Source of the DNA: Rhizobium sp. 11515TR
Lineage (GTDB): Bacteria; Pseudomonadota; Alphaproteobacteria; Rhizobiales; Rhizobiaceae
DNA: 64,000 bases
Reading direction: 5' to 3'
Assembly (NCBI RefSeq): GCF_002277895.1
Contig: NZ_CP022998.1
Coordinates: 310,001-374,000, forward strand
Made by a program: the position numbers and the translations under genes. The notes beneath the pieces are model-generated. The model had not been told where the DNA came from. It searched no databases and worked only from the letters and a program-made list of their open reading frames with translations. Shown one piece after another: positions 45,926-56,172 of this stretch (the stretch's first letter is position 1; every line of letters begins with the position of its first letter).

Positions 45926-46337
45926 TCTGCGTTAGCGCTCGCTGAAGCAACTAGGGGCCTCGTCCGTCTTCAATTTCATACTCAACCTACCTGATTTCCG
46001 TTTGGCGGTGGCCCACATCTGTTTCAAAAGAAGGGAGCATCTCACTAATCCTGAGATATTCGCAAAACAAATAGGCGTTAAAGTTATCATTTAATCAAAA
46101 AACGGATGAGATTATAACTACTCTCATGCATCTTAGGGCAGCGCTGTTAATCCTGTTTCAATAAAGCTTGGTTAGCTTTGTTTTTGATTGGACAGGACAT
46201 GACGCGCCTGTGGTCGAGCGGCGTCTCGACGGCTCGCGGACTGCTTTTCTCTTAGAAATTTCACCTCAAGAGCTCCAGAAATATCGGTTTCGACGAAGCG
46301 GGTTAGCGTCATAGCGCCCGAACGTAGGTGAGCAACT
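45926..46337. other. gap with no recognisable gene
   Basis: About 410 bases between the IS target duplication and the chemoreceptor, AT-rich in the middle; holds the chemoreceptor promoter presumably, but no consensus was identified. Confidence 0.4.
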
Positions 46338-48677
46338 ATGATTTTTTCCCTTCGCAATATACTTGTTGGAATTTTCCTTTTTCTCAGCATCGCTCTATGT
46401 GTGCTAACGGGATCTTCGACGCTTGATGCCTATCGCGATGCAGGCAAGTATGCCGACGTCTCGAAGTTCACCATGCTAGACCGCGCGATCTTCCAAACAC
46501 TTGCGAATTTTCGCAACGAGCGAGGTGATGGGTCGTCGCTCGCCAAACTTGAGCTTGGCGCGCAAGATGCAACGCTTACCTTGTTGAAAACGGACAGGGG
46601 CATCGTCGACAAATATATGGCTGACGCAAAATCGGTCTTTGCAAACATCGACGACCCGACGCTCAAAGCTCCGATTGCCGATGTCATGAACGCCTATGAC
46701 CGCGTGGTCGCATTCCGCTCAAAGCTTGACAGCGAAGTCACCAAGAAGCTCGCCGATCGCGACCCGACACTGCAAGCCACGACCCTGGACATCGGTCAGC
46801 AGTTCTTGACCGCGTTGGAGACAGGTTCGACCGCCATTGAAAGCCGGATCCGTACGAGTGATCCTTCAATGACGGCGCTCATTCAGATCCGTGCACTGAC
46901 ATGGTACACGCGCGCAACGGCTGGTGCTGCAAACTTGTTGTTCGTCAATATACTCGCCTCCGGAGAGGCGATGAAGCCTGAGGACGTCAGCAAGATTCAA
47001 CAATTCGATTACACCGCGAATTTCACCTGGGGACAGGTCGGCACCCTGGTCAATCACCCCTCGACACCACAGGTCGTCAAGGACGCCTATAAAGTCAGCA
47101 GCACGACCTTTTTCAGCGGTGACTTTGCAGCAAAGCACAATGCATTGCTTGCGAAGTTCGCAGCCGGTGAGAAGAAGGCCATGTCTCTCGACGACTGGCG
47201 CCCTCTTGGCAACGCCGCCCTTCTAACGATCACGAACACCGCCGCGGCAGCAGCAGATGGCATGGTCGCCACGGCATCCGCCAGTCAGCATGATGCATTC
47301 GTCAGCTTAATCGCCTACGGGCTCACTTTCCTTGTGGCCGTCGCTCTCAGCATTACGGGCATCTGCGTCATCATCTTTCGTGTCACCAAGCCCGTCGGGG
47401 CACTAACTCATTCCATGACCGAACTCGCCGAAGGCAACCTCTCGGTCTTAATCGGTGGCGTCGAACGGCGCGATGAGATCGGCGCCATGGCCCGTTCCGT
47501 ACAGATTTTCCAACAGGCAGCCTTGCGCAACAAGGCGCTGGAAGCCGAAGCCGCCGAGGCACGCATTACATCGGAGAATGAACGCGTCGAAGTCCAGCGC
47601 CGTGCCGAGGCAGAGGCAGAAGAGAGGCTGCTGCAGGCAACAGGTTCGCTTGCGACGGGACTTCGTCATTTGGCATCCGGCAACCTGCGTTGTGAGATCG
47701 AAACGCCGTTGGCTGCGCAGTTCGAAGCTCTGCGTCACGACTTCAATTCATCGGTCAGTCAGCTGCGTGCTGCCATGTCCCAGGTCGGCCAGGCCGCGTC
47801 GCTGGTAAACAGCGGTAGTTACGAGATTTCGCAGGCTTCCGATAATCTTTCCAAGCGAACGGAGCAGCAGGCCGCCTCGCTGGAAGAGACCGCGGCAGCG
47901 CTCGAAGAGGTAACGGCCAATGTTCAGTCGACCTCCAAACGAGCTGGCGATGCACGTGACCTGGTGCGTGGTGCCCGATCGCGGGCAGAAAACTCCAGCC
48001 AGGTAGTCGGCAATGCCGTCAGCGCCATGGGCAGGATCGAGCATTCGTCCAAGCAGATCAGCCAGATCATCAGCGTGATCGACGAGATCGCCTTCCAGAC
48101 CAACCTGCTTGCGCTTAACGCCGGCGTCGAGGCGGCGCGAGCGGGCGAAGCCGGCAAAGGCTTTGCTGTTGTCGCCCAGGAAGTCCGCGAACTGGCCCAG
48201 CGTTCGGCCAATGCCGCCAAGGAGATCAAGGCCCTGATCGGCAACTCCGAAGTCGCAGTCAGCGAGGGCGTGAAGCTCGTCAACGACACCGGCGAGGGCC
48301 TTGCAGCTATTGCCGACCTGGTCCTGCAGATCAATCAGCACATGGATGCGATTGCAACCGCCGCTCAGGAACAGTCCATGGGTCTTTCTGAGATCAATAG
48401 CGCCGTCAATCATATGGACCAGGCGACACAGCAGAATGCCGCCATGGTCGAAGAGATGAATGCGGCTGGCGCTGGTTTGGCCGAGGAAAGCAAGCGTCTC
48501 GGAGAGCTCCTGAGCGCATTCCGCACAGGCGAAGCTGAGCGCATGGCGCCGCAAGCGAGGCCTATATCGCGGCCCGCCTCCACCCCGACAACGGGCCGCC
48601 TTGCTGCGCACCCCTCTCCCGTCACTCAGGGCAACGCTGCGCTTAAACATCTTCAGCAGGAGTGGTCAGAGTTCTGA
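46338..48677 (+). CDS. methyl-accepting chemotaxis protein
   Basis: Transmembrane chemoreceptor, 779 residues. TM1 about 5-28 ([16 protein letters not shown]), a ~290-residue periplasmic helical sensor, TM2 about 320-345 ([19 protein letters not shown]), HAMP ([20 protein letters not shown]), a second HAMP-like unit ([14 protein letters not shown]) and the signalling domain with the conserved tip [20 protein letters not shown]. The chain ends EWSEF, similar to the CheR-tethering pentapeptide of rhizobial receptors. No che genes are nearby. Ligand unknown; the sensor resembles a NIT-like helical bundle, tentative. Confidence 0.93.
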   Translation: MIFSLRNILVGIFLFLSIALCVLTGSSTLDAYRDAGKYADVSKFTMLDRAIFQTLANFRNERGDGSSLAKLELGAQDATLTLLKTDRGIVDKYMADAKSVFANIDDPTLKAPIADVMNAYDRVVAFRSKLDSEVTKKLADRDPTLQATTLDIGQQFLTALETGSTAIESRIRTSDPSMTALIQIRALTWYTRATAGAANLLFVNILASGEAMKPEDVSKIQQFDYTANFTWGQVGTLVNHPSTPQVVKDAYKVSSTTFFSGDFAAKHNALLAKFAAGEKKAMSLDDWRPLGNAALLTITNTAAAAADGMVATASASQHDAFVSLIAYGLTFLVAVALSITGICVIIFRVTKPVGALTHSMTELAEGNLSVLIGGVERRDEIGAMARSVQIFQQAALRNKALEAEAAEARITSENERVEVQRRAEAEAEERLLQATGSLATGLRHLASGNLRCEIETPLAAQFEALRHDFNSSVSQLRAAMSQVGQAASLVNSGSYEISQASDNLSKRTEQQAASLEETAAALEEVTANVQSTSKRAGDARDLVRGARSRAENSSQVVGNAVSAMGRIEHSSKQISQIISVIDEIAFQTNLLALNAGVEAARAGEAGKGFAVVAQEVRELAQRSANAAKEIKALIGNSEVAVSEGVKLVNDTGEGLAAIADLVLQINQHMDAIATAAQEQSMGLSEINSAVNHMDQATQQNAAMVEEMNAAGAGLAEESKRLGELLSAFRTGEAERMAPQARPISRPASTPTTGRLAAHPSPVTQGNAALKHLQQEWSEF

Positions 48678-48737
48678 TTGATCTGACGCCAACAGAGGCC
48701 TTAAAATCCCACGTCAGTCTACACCATAGTAATCGAA

Positions 48738-48762
48738 CGTCCCGGGCAAGCTGCCCGGGACG
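48738..48762 (+). terminator. terminator after the chemoreceptor
   Basis: CGTCCCGGGCA AGC TGCCCGGGACG, an 11-bp perfect stem, followed by CTATTGTTAT. 60 bases after the stop. Confidence 0.8.
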
Positions 48763-48785
48763 CTATTGTTATAGGTCATTGATTT

Positions 48786-48941
48786 TTAAGCAGGACTGAG
48801 GCAGCTCCCTTTCGCCAATGCCACCTTCCGAACAATCTGTCTATTTGATTTTGGTTGGGAAGCGGGCTCTTTGATGCTGACAGGAGCGTCGTCACTCATC
48901 TTCTCGAACGCTTTATCGACCTGGGACTGTAGGTCGTCCAT
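48786..48941 (-). CDS. possible 51-residue protein
   Basis: Reverse-strand frame opening MDDLQSQVDKAFEKMSDDAP, then KEPASQPKSNRQIVRKVALA, with a hydrophilic, helical look. AAGG precedes ATG too closely to be a good ribosome site. No family. The rest of 48763-49387 also shows a reverse tail (FFAKDVGLFKIKTAALAEAE ending AAHQPTK) that may be gene debris. Confidence 0.3.
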   Translation of the reverse strand: MDDLQSQVDKAFEKMSDDAPVSIKEPASQPKSNRQIVRKVALAKGSCLSPA

Positions 48942-49464
48942 CCTTGATCACAGCCGTTTGACACTCGTGGGTCATTGTCACCGTGCCATCACTGAGCTTT
49001 GCGGAAAAGAGGTCGCCGGGGCGTTTCGGACGCAAGCACTGTCTTTGGACCACGCCGGGTGGCGTCAGATGCTGCTATTTTGTGGGCTGATGGGCAGCCA
49101 GACGCTCCGCCTCTGCCAACGCGGCAGTTTTGATTTTGAAGAGACCGACATCCTTGGCGAAGAACCAGCCAGAGTCGATTCCATCCTGCTTCTATGAGAT
49201 GCTCTGCTTTGTCACGCTACACTCGCGGCCAGCATCCAACCGGCCGCGACGGCACCGTCAGCGTTCTTATGAATGTTGAAACGTTGTAGACATGCCTCGT
49301 TTCCTGCGATGTCCTAGGCGGAATCCTTGCTTTTCGTGATCGGCCCTATCCCTAGCGACATTGAACCCACGTGCCGGCAGACGTTTAGTAAGCGGTGTTT
49401 TGACCGCACCTTCCGGATCAGTGCGTGATTGACGATGTTGAGCCCCGAACAAGGGCTTGGACAT

Positions 49465-49914
49465 ATGTCGATTTCACAGCTTACGCTTACATCCAGCGAT
49501 GAAGAGCCGGTGCGGCGGTTCGAGGTTTTCACAGGCAGCGGCCGGCGGCGCGAGTGGGGCGACGAGCGTAAGGCGCAGATCGTCGCGGAGAGTTATGAGC
49601 CGGGAGTGACGGTCTGCTCCGTGGCGCGGCGTCATGGATTGACCCCGCAGCAATTGTTCACCTGGCGTCGGCTCGCCCGGAAGCCGCTGGACACTGTACC
49701 TGATGTCGAGGATGTTCCAATGTTTGCGCCGGCGATCCTGGATGTGCCGACGAAGCCTGTGGCGAAAGAGCCTGAACCGGCCCGTGCATCGAGAAAGAAG
49801 TCGAGCAGCGGCGCAATCGAATTGGAGATCGGCGGGACGCTCGTCAGGATCGCATCCGGAGCGGACGCGGCCACGATTGCCGCCGTCATTCAAGCCGTGA
49901 AGGCACAGTCGTGA
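49465..49914 (+). CDS. tnpA: IS66 TnpA accessory protein
   Basis: 149 residues: helix-turn-helix protein required for IS66 transposition (RREWGDERKAQIVAESYEPG, VCSVARRHGLTPQQLFTWRR), followed by a Pro-rich linker and an Ile/Ala-rich C-terminus (SGADAATIAAVIQAV). Stop overlaps the tnpB start. Confidence 0.88.
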   Translation: MSISQLTLTSSDEEPVRRFEVFTGSGRRREWGDERKAQIVAESYEPGVTVCSVARRHGLTPQQLFTWRRLARKPLDTVPDVEDVPMFAPAILDVPTKPVAKEPEPARASRKKSSSGAIELEIGGTLVRIASGADAATIAAVIQAVKAQS

Positions 49915-50267
49915 TCGGGCCGTCGGGAGCGGTAAAGGTCATGGTCGCCACCCGGCCTGTCGATTTCCGCAAAGGCGCGGAGGGCCTAGCTGCGCTGGTA
50001 AAGGCCGAGATGGGTGCTGACCCGTTCTCCGGCACGATCTACGTGTTCCGGGCCAAGCGCGCGGACCGGATCAAGCTGGTTTTCTGGGATGGCAGCGGGG
50101 TGTGCCTTGTGTCCAAACGCCTTGAGGATGGAGAGTTCCATTGGCCCAAGATGCAGGATGGTGCGATGCGCCTGACGGCCGCTCAGTTCTCGGCATTGTT
50201 CGAGGGGCTGGATTGGAAGCGCGTTCATGCGCCCATCGAGACGCGCGCCCCGGAGAAGGCTGGATAG
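49911..50267 (+). CDS. tnpB: IS66 TnpB (Orf2)
   Basis: 118 residues, typical Orf2: VMVATRPVDFRKGAEGLAAL, FVFRAKRADRIKLVFWDGSG-like core, KRLEDGEFHWP. GTG start overlaps tnpA stop (GTGA). Essential for IS66 transposition but of unknown biochemical role. Confidence 0.9.
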   Translation: MIGPSGAVKVMVATRPVDFRKGAEGLAALVKAEMGADPFSGTIYVFRAKRADRIKLVFWDGSGVCLVSKRLEDGEFHWPKMQDGAMRLTAAQFSALFEGLDWKRVHAPIETRAPEKAG

Positions 50268-50338
50268 CCAATGCGACCAATTGAATCAGGCTCACCCACG
50301 CCCTCGTTTTGGTCGCCGGTTTATGCTGTTGTCGCTCC

Positions 50339-51871
50339 ATGACGATGACGGCCGACGAGCTTCCGGACGACCTGAACGCGCTCAGAGCCATGGTGCTTTC
50401 GCGCGAGGCGGAGAATGCCCGGCTGCGCCAGATCATCAAGGAATTGCAGCGCCACCGCTTCGGCCGCAGAGCCGAGACGCTTCCGGAGGATCAGCTTCTC
50501 CTTGGGCTCGAAGAAGCCGAACAGGTCGAGACGGACGGTCTGGAGGAGAAGGAGCATGCATCCAGTGATCTGCACCGGGAGCGGGTCGCAAAACGGCGGA
50601 TAAACCGCGGCTCACTTCCTGCCCATCTGCCGCGCATCGATGTGGTCATCGACATCGAGAGCCATGACTGCCCCTGCTGCGGCAACGGCCTGCACCGGAT
50701 CGGCGAGGACGTCAGCGAGAAGCTCGACATCGTGCCGGCCCAGTTCCGCGTTCTGGTGACGCGCCGCCCCAAATACGCTTGCCGCGCCTGTGAGGAAGTC
50801 GTCGTCCAGGCTCCAGCTCCCACGCGGCTGATCGAGGGTGGCATTCCGACCGAGGCGACCGTTGCCCAGGTGCTTGTCTCTAAATATGCCGACCACTTAC
50901 CGCTCTACAGGCAAGCGCAAATTTACAAGCGACAGGGGATCGATCTCGACCGTTCAACACTCGCTGACTGGGTCGGTCGAGCCGCCTGGCATCTGCGCCC
51001 GGTTCACCAAAGGCTGCTCGAGCATCTGAAGGCCTCGTCCAAGCTCTTCGCCGACGAGACGACCGCTCCAGTGCTCGACCCGGGTCGGGGAAAGACGAAG
51101 ACTGGGCAGCTTTGGGCCTATGCTCGCGACGACAGGCCATGGCAGGGAGCCGATCCGCCCGGCGTCATTTATGTCTATGCGCCCGATCGCAAGAGCGAAC
51201 GCCCGATGGCGCATCTTGATGGATTCGTCGGTGTCCTGCAGGTGGACGGGTACGTGGGCTATCGCGCGCTCGCCGCCGGCAACAGCGTGTCTCTGGCGTT
51301 CTGCTGGAGCCATGTGCGCCGGCGCTTCTATGAGCTGTCGGCCGCCGGTCCTGCACCCATTGCCAGCGAAGCGCTCAGGCGTATCGCCGAACTCTACAAA
51401 ATCGAGGACGATATCCGCGGCATCACCCATGAGGAACGCCGCGCCGTCCGACAGGAAACGAGCCGTCCGATCATCGACAGTCTTGCGCCTTGGCTGACCA
51501 AACAACTCTCCCTCATCAGCCAGAAGACCAAGCTCGCCGAAGCCATCCGCTATACGCTCTCACGCTGGGACGGGTTGACCCGTTTCATCGATGACGGTCG
51601 CATCGAGATCGACTCCAACACTGTCGAGCGTTCCATCAGGCCGATCGCCCTCAATCGGAAGAATGCCTTGTTCGCAGGCTCCGACGCCGGGGCCGAACAC
51701 TGGGCAACGATCGCCTCGCTCATCGAAACGGCCAAGCTCAATGACGTTGAGCCACTTGCCTATCTGGCCGACGTTATCACCAAAATCGTCAATGGCCACC
51801 CGAATAGTCAGCTCGACGACCTGTTGCCTTGGGCCTTCGCCGACCAGCCAGAAACCAAGACCGTGGCCTGA
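50339..51871 (+). CDS. tnpC: IS66 TnpC transposase
   Basis: 510 residues. N-terminal leucine-zipper region (LRAMVLSREAENARLRQIIK, LQRHRFGRRAETLPEDQ), zinc-binding region (CPCCGNGLHRIGEDVSEKLD, then CRACEE), and the DDE_Tnp_IS66 core (LFADETTAPVLDPGR, LQVDGYVGYRAL, CWSHVRRRFYEL, SNTVERSIRPIALNRKN). Complete, so the element may still move. Confidence 0.93.
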   Translation: MTMTADELPDDLNALRAMVLSREAENARLRQIIKELQRHRFGRRAETLPEDQLLLGLEEAEQVETDGLEEKEHASSDLHRERVAKRRINRGSLPAHLPRIDVVIDIESHDCPCCGNGLHRIGEDVSEKLDIVPAQFRVLVTRRPKYACRACEEVVVQAPAPTRLIEGGIPTEATVAQVLVSKYADHLPLYRQAQIYKRQGIDLDRSTLADWVGRAAWHLRPVHQRLLEHLKASSKLFADETTAPVLDPGRGKTKTGQLWAYARDDRPWQGADPPGVIYVYAPDRKSERPMAHLDGFVGVLQVDGYVGYRALAAGNSVSLAFCWSHVRRRFYELSAAGPAPIASEALRRIAELYKIEDDIRGITHEERRAVRQETSRPIIDSLAPWLTKQLSLISQKTKLAEAIRYTLSRWDGLTRFIDDGRIEIDSNTVERSIRPIALNRKNALFAGSDAGAEHWATIASLIETAKLNDVEPLAYLADVITKIVNGHPNSQLDDLLPWAFADQPETKTVA

Positions 51872-51928
51872 GAATACCGCTTAGATGAATGCTGTGCGGA
51901 CGGACGCTCGAAGGCCGCAGCGGCGATC

Positions 51929-52816
51929 TTAAACGTCAATATGCGTCAGCTTATTCGGGTTTTTGACGATATAGATCGCGAAAATCTTACCGTCGCGAAT
52001 GCCGAGAGCTGTTGTTTGCAGCCCACCATTTGAATCAAGGCTTACATACCCGGGCAGGCCGTCAATAGTTGCGGTTCGCAGCAAGGTGGGCGGAGTCGCG
52101 GCCTTTCGCTGAGCGGAAACGAAGAGCCGCAGTGCACGTTCCAAGCCGCGGATGACTTCTCGGAACGCCAGCACCTTGCCGCCGCCGTCGCTATGTATCT
52201 CGACATCGCGCGCAAGCAACGCCGAAAGCGCGGTGACATCGCCGTCACGCGAAGCCGCAAAAAAAGCGCGCGCAATTCCATCAGCCTCTGCCGCCCCGAC
52301 GCTGTATCGTGGTCGTGCATTCTGAACATTCTTGCGTGCGCGAGAAGCAAGTTGCCGAACGGTGGCAGGTTCACGATGAAGCACGACCGCGACCTCGGTC
52401 AGCGCCACGTCGAACACTTCGTGGAGCAGGAAGGCCGCTCGTTCTAGCGGCGAAAGTCGCTCCAACGCTAACATCAGCGTCACAGTGACATCGTCAGCAA
52501 TGGCTTCTTGCGCATCAAGAGGCTCGACCAAAGGCTCTGGTAGCCATGGGCCGACATAGATCTCGCGGCGCGCTGGCGCCGACTTCATCCGATCAAGGCA
52601 TAGTCGGGTGACGATGCGAGTGAGATAGGCGGTCGGAGTACGGACTTCGTCTTCAACGCGTACCCAACGCAACCACGCATCCTGCACGACATCTTCCGCC
52701 TCCGTGATCGACCCTAGCATCCGGTAGCTCAGACGCAGCAAGCGTTTGCGATCCAGTTCGAATTCTACGGTTCTTTGGTCGCTAAGCGGCACATCAGCGC
52801 TCGCTTCATTGGCCAT
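51929..52816 (-). CDS. ECF41-group sigma factor
   Basis: Extracytoplasmic-function sigma factor with a C-terminal SnoaL-like regulatory domain. 295 residues. Sigma-2 (LLRLSYRMLGSITEAEDVVQ, DAWLRWVRV), sigma-4 (LERLSPLERAAFLLHEVFDV, ALTEVAVVLHREPATVRQLA), then the SnoaL-like tail. The three ECF41 hallmarks are visible: WLPEPL in the linker, DGGGKV, and NPNKL near the end (usual NPDKL). ATG 52816 after GAGGGGGTG is chosen because the 42 residues upstream precede its own promoter. No anti-sigma gene: the tail itself regulates. Divergent from its carboxymuconolactone-decarboxylase-like target. Confidence 0.92.
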   Translation of the reverse strand: MANEASADVPLSDQRTVEFELDRKRLLRLSYRMLGSITEAEDVVQDAWLRWVRVEDEVRTPTAYLTRIVTRLCLDRMKSAPARREIYVGPWLPEPLVEPLDAQEAIADDVTVTLMLALERLSPLERAAFLLHEVFDVALTEVAVVLHREPATVRQLASRARKNVQNARPRYSVGAAEADGIARAFFAASRDGDVTALSALLARDVEIHSDGGGKVLAFREVIRGLERALRLFVSAQRKAATPPTLLRTATIDGLPGYVSLDSNGGLQTTALGIRDGKIFAIYIVKNPNKLTHIDV

Positions 52817-52907
52817 CACCCCCTCGCGGATGTCATGAGACCGATTCGTTGCGTTCCTGCCGTTGTGCCACATGCCACTTTCCTCGCACTCGCTCGCTTG
52901 ACTCGTG

Positions 52908-52934
52908 GACGAGCGAGTTCGTGCAAGTGTGACA
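52908..52934 (-). promoter_or_regulatory. ECF41-type promoter of the sigma gene
   Basis: On the reverse strand TGTCACA (52934-52928), 16 bases, CGTC (52911-52908): the ECF41 consensus, about 90 bases before the sigma gene, implying autoregulation. Confidence 0.75.
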
Positions 52935-52965
52935 TGGCACATGCCAAAATAAAATCAGGTCGAGA

Positions 52966-52992
52966 TGTCACGCCTCCCATCGCCGCGTCGTC
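52966..52992 (+). promoter_or_regulatory. ECF41-type promoter of the CMD gene
   Basis: TGTCACG (52966-52972), 16 bases, CGTC (52989-52992), about 45 bases before the CMD start. Mirrors the promoter on the other strand. Confidence 0.75.
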
Positions 52993-53036
52993 ACTCGAGC
53001 AGCGCCGGCTGTTGGCGCAACTCACAGGAGACCATC

Positions 53037-53492
53037 ATGAATGAGACAACGCGCCTCAACTGGTACGAGGTAGCACCCGCTGGAGCCAAGGCCCTTTTCG
53101 GCGTCCATCACTACGTCACACACAACACGAATTTGCCTGAGGAACTTATCCATCTCGTGTTCCTGCGCGTATCGCAGATCAACGGCTGCGCACATTGTAT
53201 CGACCTGCACACCCGCGATCTGCTGAAGACCATGGCAGCCGACAAGGTCGCTCTGGTCCCGGTATGGGAAGAGGTGCCGTATCTTTTCTCCGAACAGTAC
53301 CGCGCGGCGCTGGCCTGGGCCGAGGAGGTGACGCTTGTCAGCGAGACACATGCTTCTGACCGAGCCTATGCTGCTGTCTCGGCAGTTTTCGAGCCTAAAG
53401 ATTTGGTAGACCTTACAATCACGATTGCAGCTATGAACGCCTTCAACCGTCTAGGCGCGCCATTCCGACTTCCGGTGAAGGCGCAGCCCTGA
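53037..53492 (+). CDS. carboxymuconolactone decarboxylase / AhpD-like protein
   Basis: 151 residues. AhpD-like core with the redox CxxC in INGCAHCIDLHTRD and the following LKTMAADKVALVPVW. Acts as a thiol peroxidase-like or decarboxylase-like enzyme in homologues; in ECF41 loci it is the standard sigma target. ATG 53037 follows AGGAG. Substrate unknown. The pair forms a closed sigma-target unit. Confidence 0.88.
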   Translation: MNETTRLNWYEVAPAGAKALFGVHHYVTHNTNLPEELIHLVFLRVSQINGCAHCIDLHTRDLLKTMAADKVALVPVWEEVPYLFSEQYRAALAWAEEVTLVSETHASDRAYAAVSAVFEPKDLVDLTITIAAMNAFNRLGAPFRLPVKAQP

Positions 53493-53998
53493 AAACGCGC
53501 TGGCGCTGTTGCTTAGCCACGACGGCACCACTGTGCTTATGAATCGGTTGCTTGCAGGCCCCGCTTGCTTGCAGCTTTACGACCGGGATGGGGTGGAACA
53601 GCTCCTTCATCAACGCACAAAGGCTCGTCCCGGTCGGTGCATTCATGCCATCAATCAAGCAGCGATGATAATCGGTACGATCTTTCGCGCTTAGTCAATG
53701 TGGGAGGAAAACACCGCTTACGACGTTTAGCATGCGCGAGGGAACATTCGCCCAGCCTACAGGTTGTTATCGGCCAATCATGGCGCGGGGACGAACGGTT
53801 GGGCGGAATCAATACAATGCGCCATCAACGTGAAATGGCGCAGGAGGGAATGATCGCTCGGGCCGCACGAGCGCCAGCGGCAGGGCAATCACTAATAGTC
53901 TCGTACTTTCTAGGAGCCGCCGTCACCCATCAAGGAGAAACGGAGGGCTTGTGCAGAGTTTGCATGGATTTTCGAACAGGCTCGCTGCGGGAACCATC
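53493..53998. other. gap with no recognisable gene
   Basis: About 500 bases; open frames on both strands lack families and ribosome sites. Confidence 0.4.
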
Positions 53999-54289
53999 AT
54001 GGAAAGGTTGAAACGTCTTGCACAGGACAAGCTGTCCCAAAGGGAAATTGAAATCCTAAATCGAATATTCGACGCCGTTACGACCCAGAGCTGGTTCGAT
54101 GATACCGACTATAGCCGGGAAGGTTTTGCTGTCGGACTGATCGGCTTATTTCAATATGGAATTGTTAATCCAAATCAGCTGGAAAGGATTGCGATGTTCT
54201 GGGCATGGAGTGACTTCCCCCAAAACATGTCGAGGAGCCAGCGAGCTAAACTGCAATCGCTCTATGGCCATCACGAGGTGCGGCGATAA
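53999..54289 (+). CDS. small hypothetical protein
   Basis: 96 residues: SQREIEILNRIFDAVTTQSW, FDDTDYSREGFAVGLIGLFQ, LERIAMFWAWSDFPQNMSRS. Compact, aromatic-rich, looks like a real globular protein, but I do not recognise a family. An ATG 16 codons upstream in the same frame is an alternative. Isolated gene, upstream of a convergent flagellin gene. Confidence 0.5.
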   Translation: MERLKRLAQDKLSQREIEILNRIFDAVTTQSWFDDTDYSREGFAVGLIGLFQYGIVNPNQLERIAMFWAWSDFPQNMSRSQRAKLQSLYGHHEVRR

Positions 54290-54486
54290 GCTTGCTCTTG
54301 ATGAGAATCGAACTAGCGACCGGCGGGTTTGGGTTGACACTAGCCTTTAATCTCCGCCAACTTCCCGCTGTTTTTTAAGAAAAGACGCACCCTTGATTCA
54401 ATCAGAAAATACGTACCCGATAGGGACCCATTGCGGAAAGAAAACGGCCGGGCAGCGGCACCTTGGCGAAGTGCGGATAAAAACGA

Positions 54487-56172
54487 CTAATTGGCCGTTC
54501 GAAACAATGCCAGAAGGATTTGGGGTGACTGGTTTGCAATGTTGAGAGATACCGTACTAAGCTGTTGTTGCACTTGAATGGCGGCGAGCTTTGCACTCTC
54601 TTTTTCCATATCCGCGTCAATCAGCCTGCCAATCCCTTTCGATAGTGAGTCCTGCAGATTTGCGACGAAATTGCTCTGCATTTCCAATCGCTCGCCCATC
54701 GATCCCAGCGCGGAGCCGGCTCGAACGGCTTTTTGATACATTTGCTCGACGCCGCTGATGTAATTGTCGAGATCCGCGGAAGGATTGGTCACATCGACAT
54801 CCACAATGTCGAAGTCTGGGCCTGATCCAACGTTATCTTGGATATTGCTTATGACAAAATGCGACTGCATGCCGGCTTTGTGCCAAACATCCGGATCAAT
54901 CTCGAGCTGTGTTGCAAAACCGTCGTCGGTTCCGATAATCCCCAAACCACTTAGCGCATAGTTCATCAAAACGCCCATGTCATGTCCCGGATTGACGATC
55001 CCATCATCCGTTCCGAGGGCGGCATCAACCATGGAGCGCGTCACCGTTATCGTCGTCTTCGGATTTCCCTGGATGGATATGTCGAAGGAAAACATATCGT
55101 CTTTCTTTAAACGGAAGCTTTGCGTTTCCCAGAAGCCCAGGGCAGCGTAATTGTTCTCGACTGAGCTAAGAAGGTTTTCGAGGCCGCCCGCCGCGCCAGA
55201 CGGAAGGGTTGAGTTGAGATTTGACAACGAAAGGCTCGAACCGGGGAGTCCGCTGGTTTCCCTCGACGACAGCTCAAATTGATTAGGCACACTGCTGGTC
55301 CAGGCACCAACAAGACTGCTAAGGCCGGCATCCGAGAACGCCTTATTGAGAACAGCGACCATTTGGGCTCTGTTATTGATGATGCCGTCAGTAGTGCCGA
55401 GAGCTGCGTCGACGGTTGCTTTGTCAAGGGTGACAGAACCTGGAATTCCAGCTGCGTAAGGGCCGTCATCAATCAGAACATCGAATGAAATACTGTCACT
55501 CGCTGCAAAAGTTATCGGGCCGGTGAATTTATAATTGGCCTGATTCAGATAACCGTAGCCAATGCCGTTGTTGGATCGAAGTCCGTCAATTGTGCCAAGG
55601 CTGTTTTGATCCTTCTGAAGTATTCCACCGCCGTCCGAATTGAACAGACTGAGCCCGGCCACATCGAAATTTAGGTTGTGTACAGAAAATGAGCTTCCTG
55701 AGCGAATAATTGAAGCTGGGAGCGACTGATTAACACTGCTCGCGTAGGCTAATCCAGGAATATCGGTTTTAAGCCAGGACACGCCGTTGAACGTCGCGCC
55801 CGCAGCAATGGCCTGGAGACTGGTTTTAAGTTGATCCAGCTCGGTTTGAATTTGAGTCCTGTCGACGCTGCTTTCTTTCGCGGCCACGAGCTTGTTCTTG
55901 AACTCAGCCAAAACGTCGATCGTGGAAGACATCGCGCTATATTGCGTATCGACGACAGCCTTGCTCAATCCAAGCGCATCGCTGACCGAGGATAAGGCCG
56001 AGTTGTCCGACTTCATGGATGTTGCGATCGACCAATAAGCCGCGTCATCTTTGGCTACCCGCACGCGTAATCCGCTTGACACACGGGACTGGGTTTCCGT
56101 CAGGGAGGTATCGATTGTGCGCAAAATTGCGACCGCGTTGACTGCGGCAGTGTTCGTCAAGATGCTTGTCAT
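54487..56172 (-). CDS. long flagellin
   Basis: Filament subunit, 561 residues, longer than the usual 320-400 of rhizobia. The conserved N-terminal D0/D1 (TSILTNTAAVNAVAILRTID, SSGLRVRVAKDDAAYWSIAT) and C-terminal D1/D0 (LGSMGERLEMQSNFVANLQD, ending SPQILLALFRTAN) are intact. The central ~300 residues contain two related beta-rich repeats with the motif VDAALGT(T/D)DGI (254-264 and 382-392), probably surface-exposed, perhaps DUF1522-like. ATG 56172 matches the family start. No other flagellar genes are in the window, so this is a stray flagellin copy. Confidence 0.88.
   Translation of the reverse strand: MTSILTNTAAVNAVAILRTIDTSLTETQSRVSSGLRVRVAKDDAAYWSIATSMKSDNSALSSVSDALGLSKAVVDTQYSAMSSTIDVLAEFKNKLVAAKESSVDRTQIQTELDQLKTSLQAIAAGATFNGVSWLKTDIPGLAYASSVNQSLPASIIRSGSSFSVHNLNFDVAGLSLFNSDGGGILQKDQNSLGTIDGLRSNNGIGYGYLNQANYKFTGPITFAASDSISFDVLIDDGPYAAGIPGSVTLDKATVDAALGTTDGIINNRAQMVAVLNKAFSDAGLSSLVGAWTSSVPNQFELSSRETSGLPGSSLSLSNLNSTLPSGAAGGLENLLSSVENNYAALGFWETQSFRLKKDDMFSFDISIQGNPKTTITVTRSMVDAALGTDDGIVNPGHDMGVLMNYALSGLGIIGTDDGFATQLEIDPDVWHKAGMQSHFVISNIQDNVGSGPDFDIVDVDVTNPSADLDNYISGVEQMYQKAVRAGSALGSMGERLEMQSNFVANLQDSLSKGIGRLIDADMEKESAKLAAIQVQQQLSTVSLNIANQSPQILLALFRTAN

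Larger units (their letters stand above)
49388..51884 (+). mobile_element. IS66-family insertion sequence
   Basis: About 2.5 kb with the three IS66 genes in order. The ends match as imperfect inverted repeats: GTAAGCGGTGTTTTGACC on the left; the right end reads CTAAGCGGTATTCTCAGG inward. The usual 8-bp target duplication is not visible (GACGTTTA versus ATGAATGC), so the flanks have changed since insertion. Confidence 0.88.
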
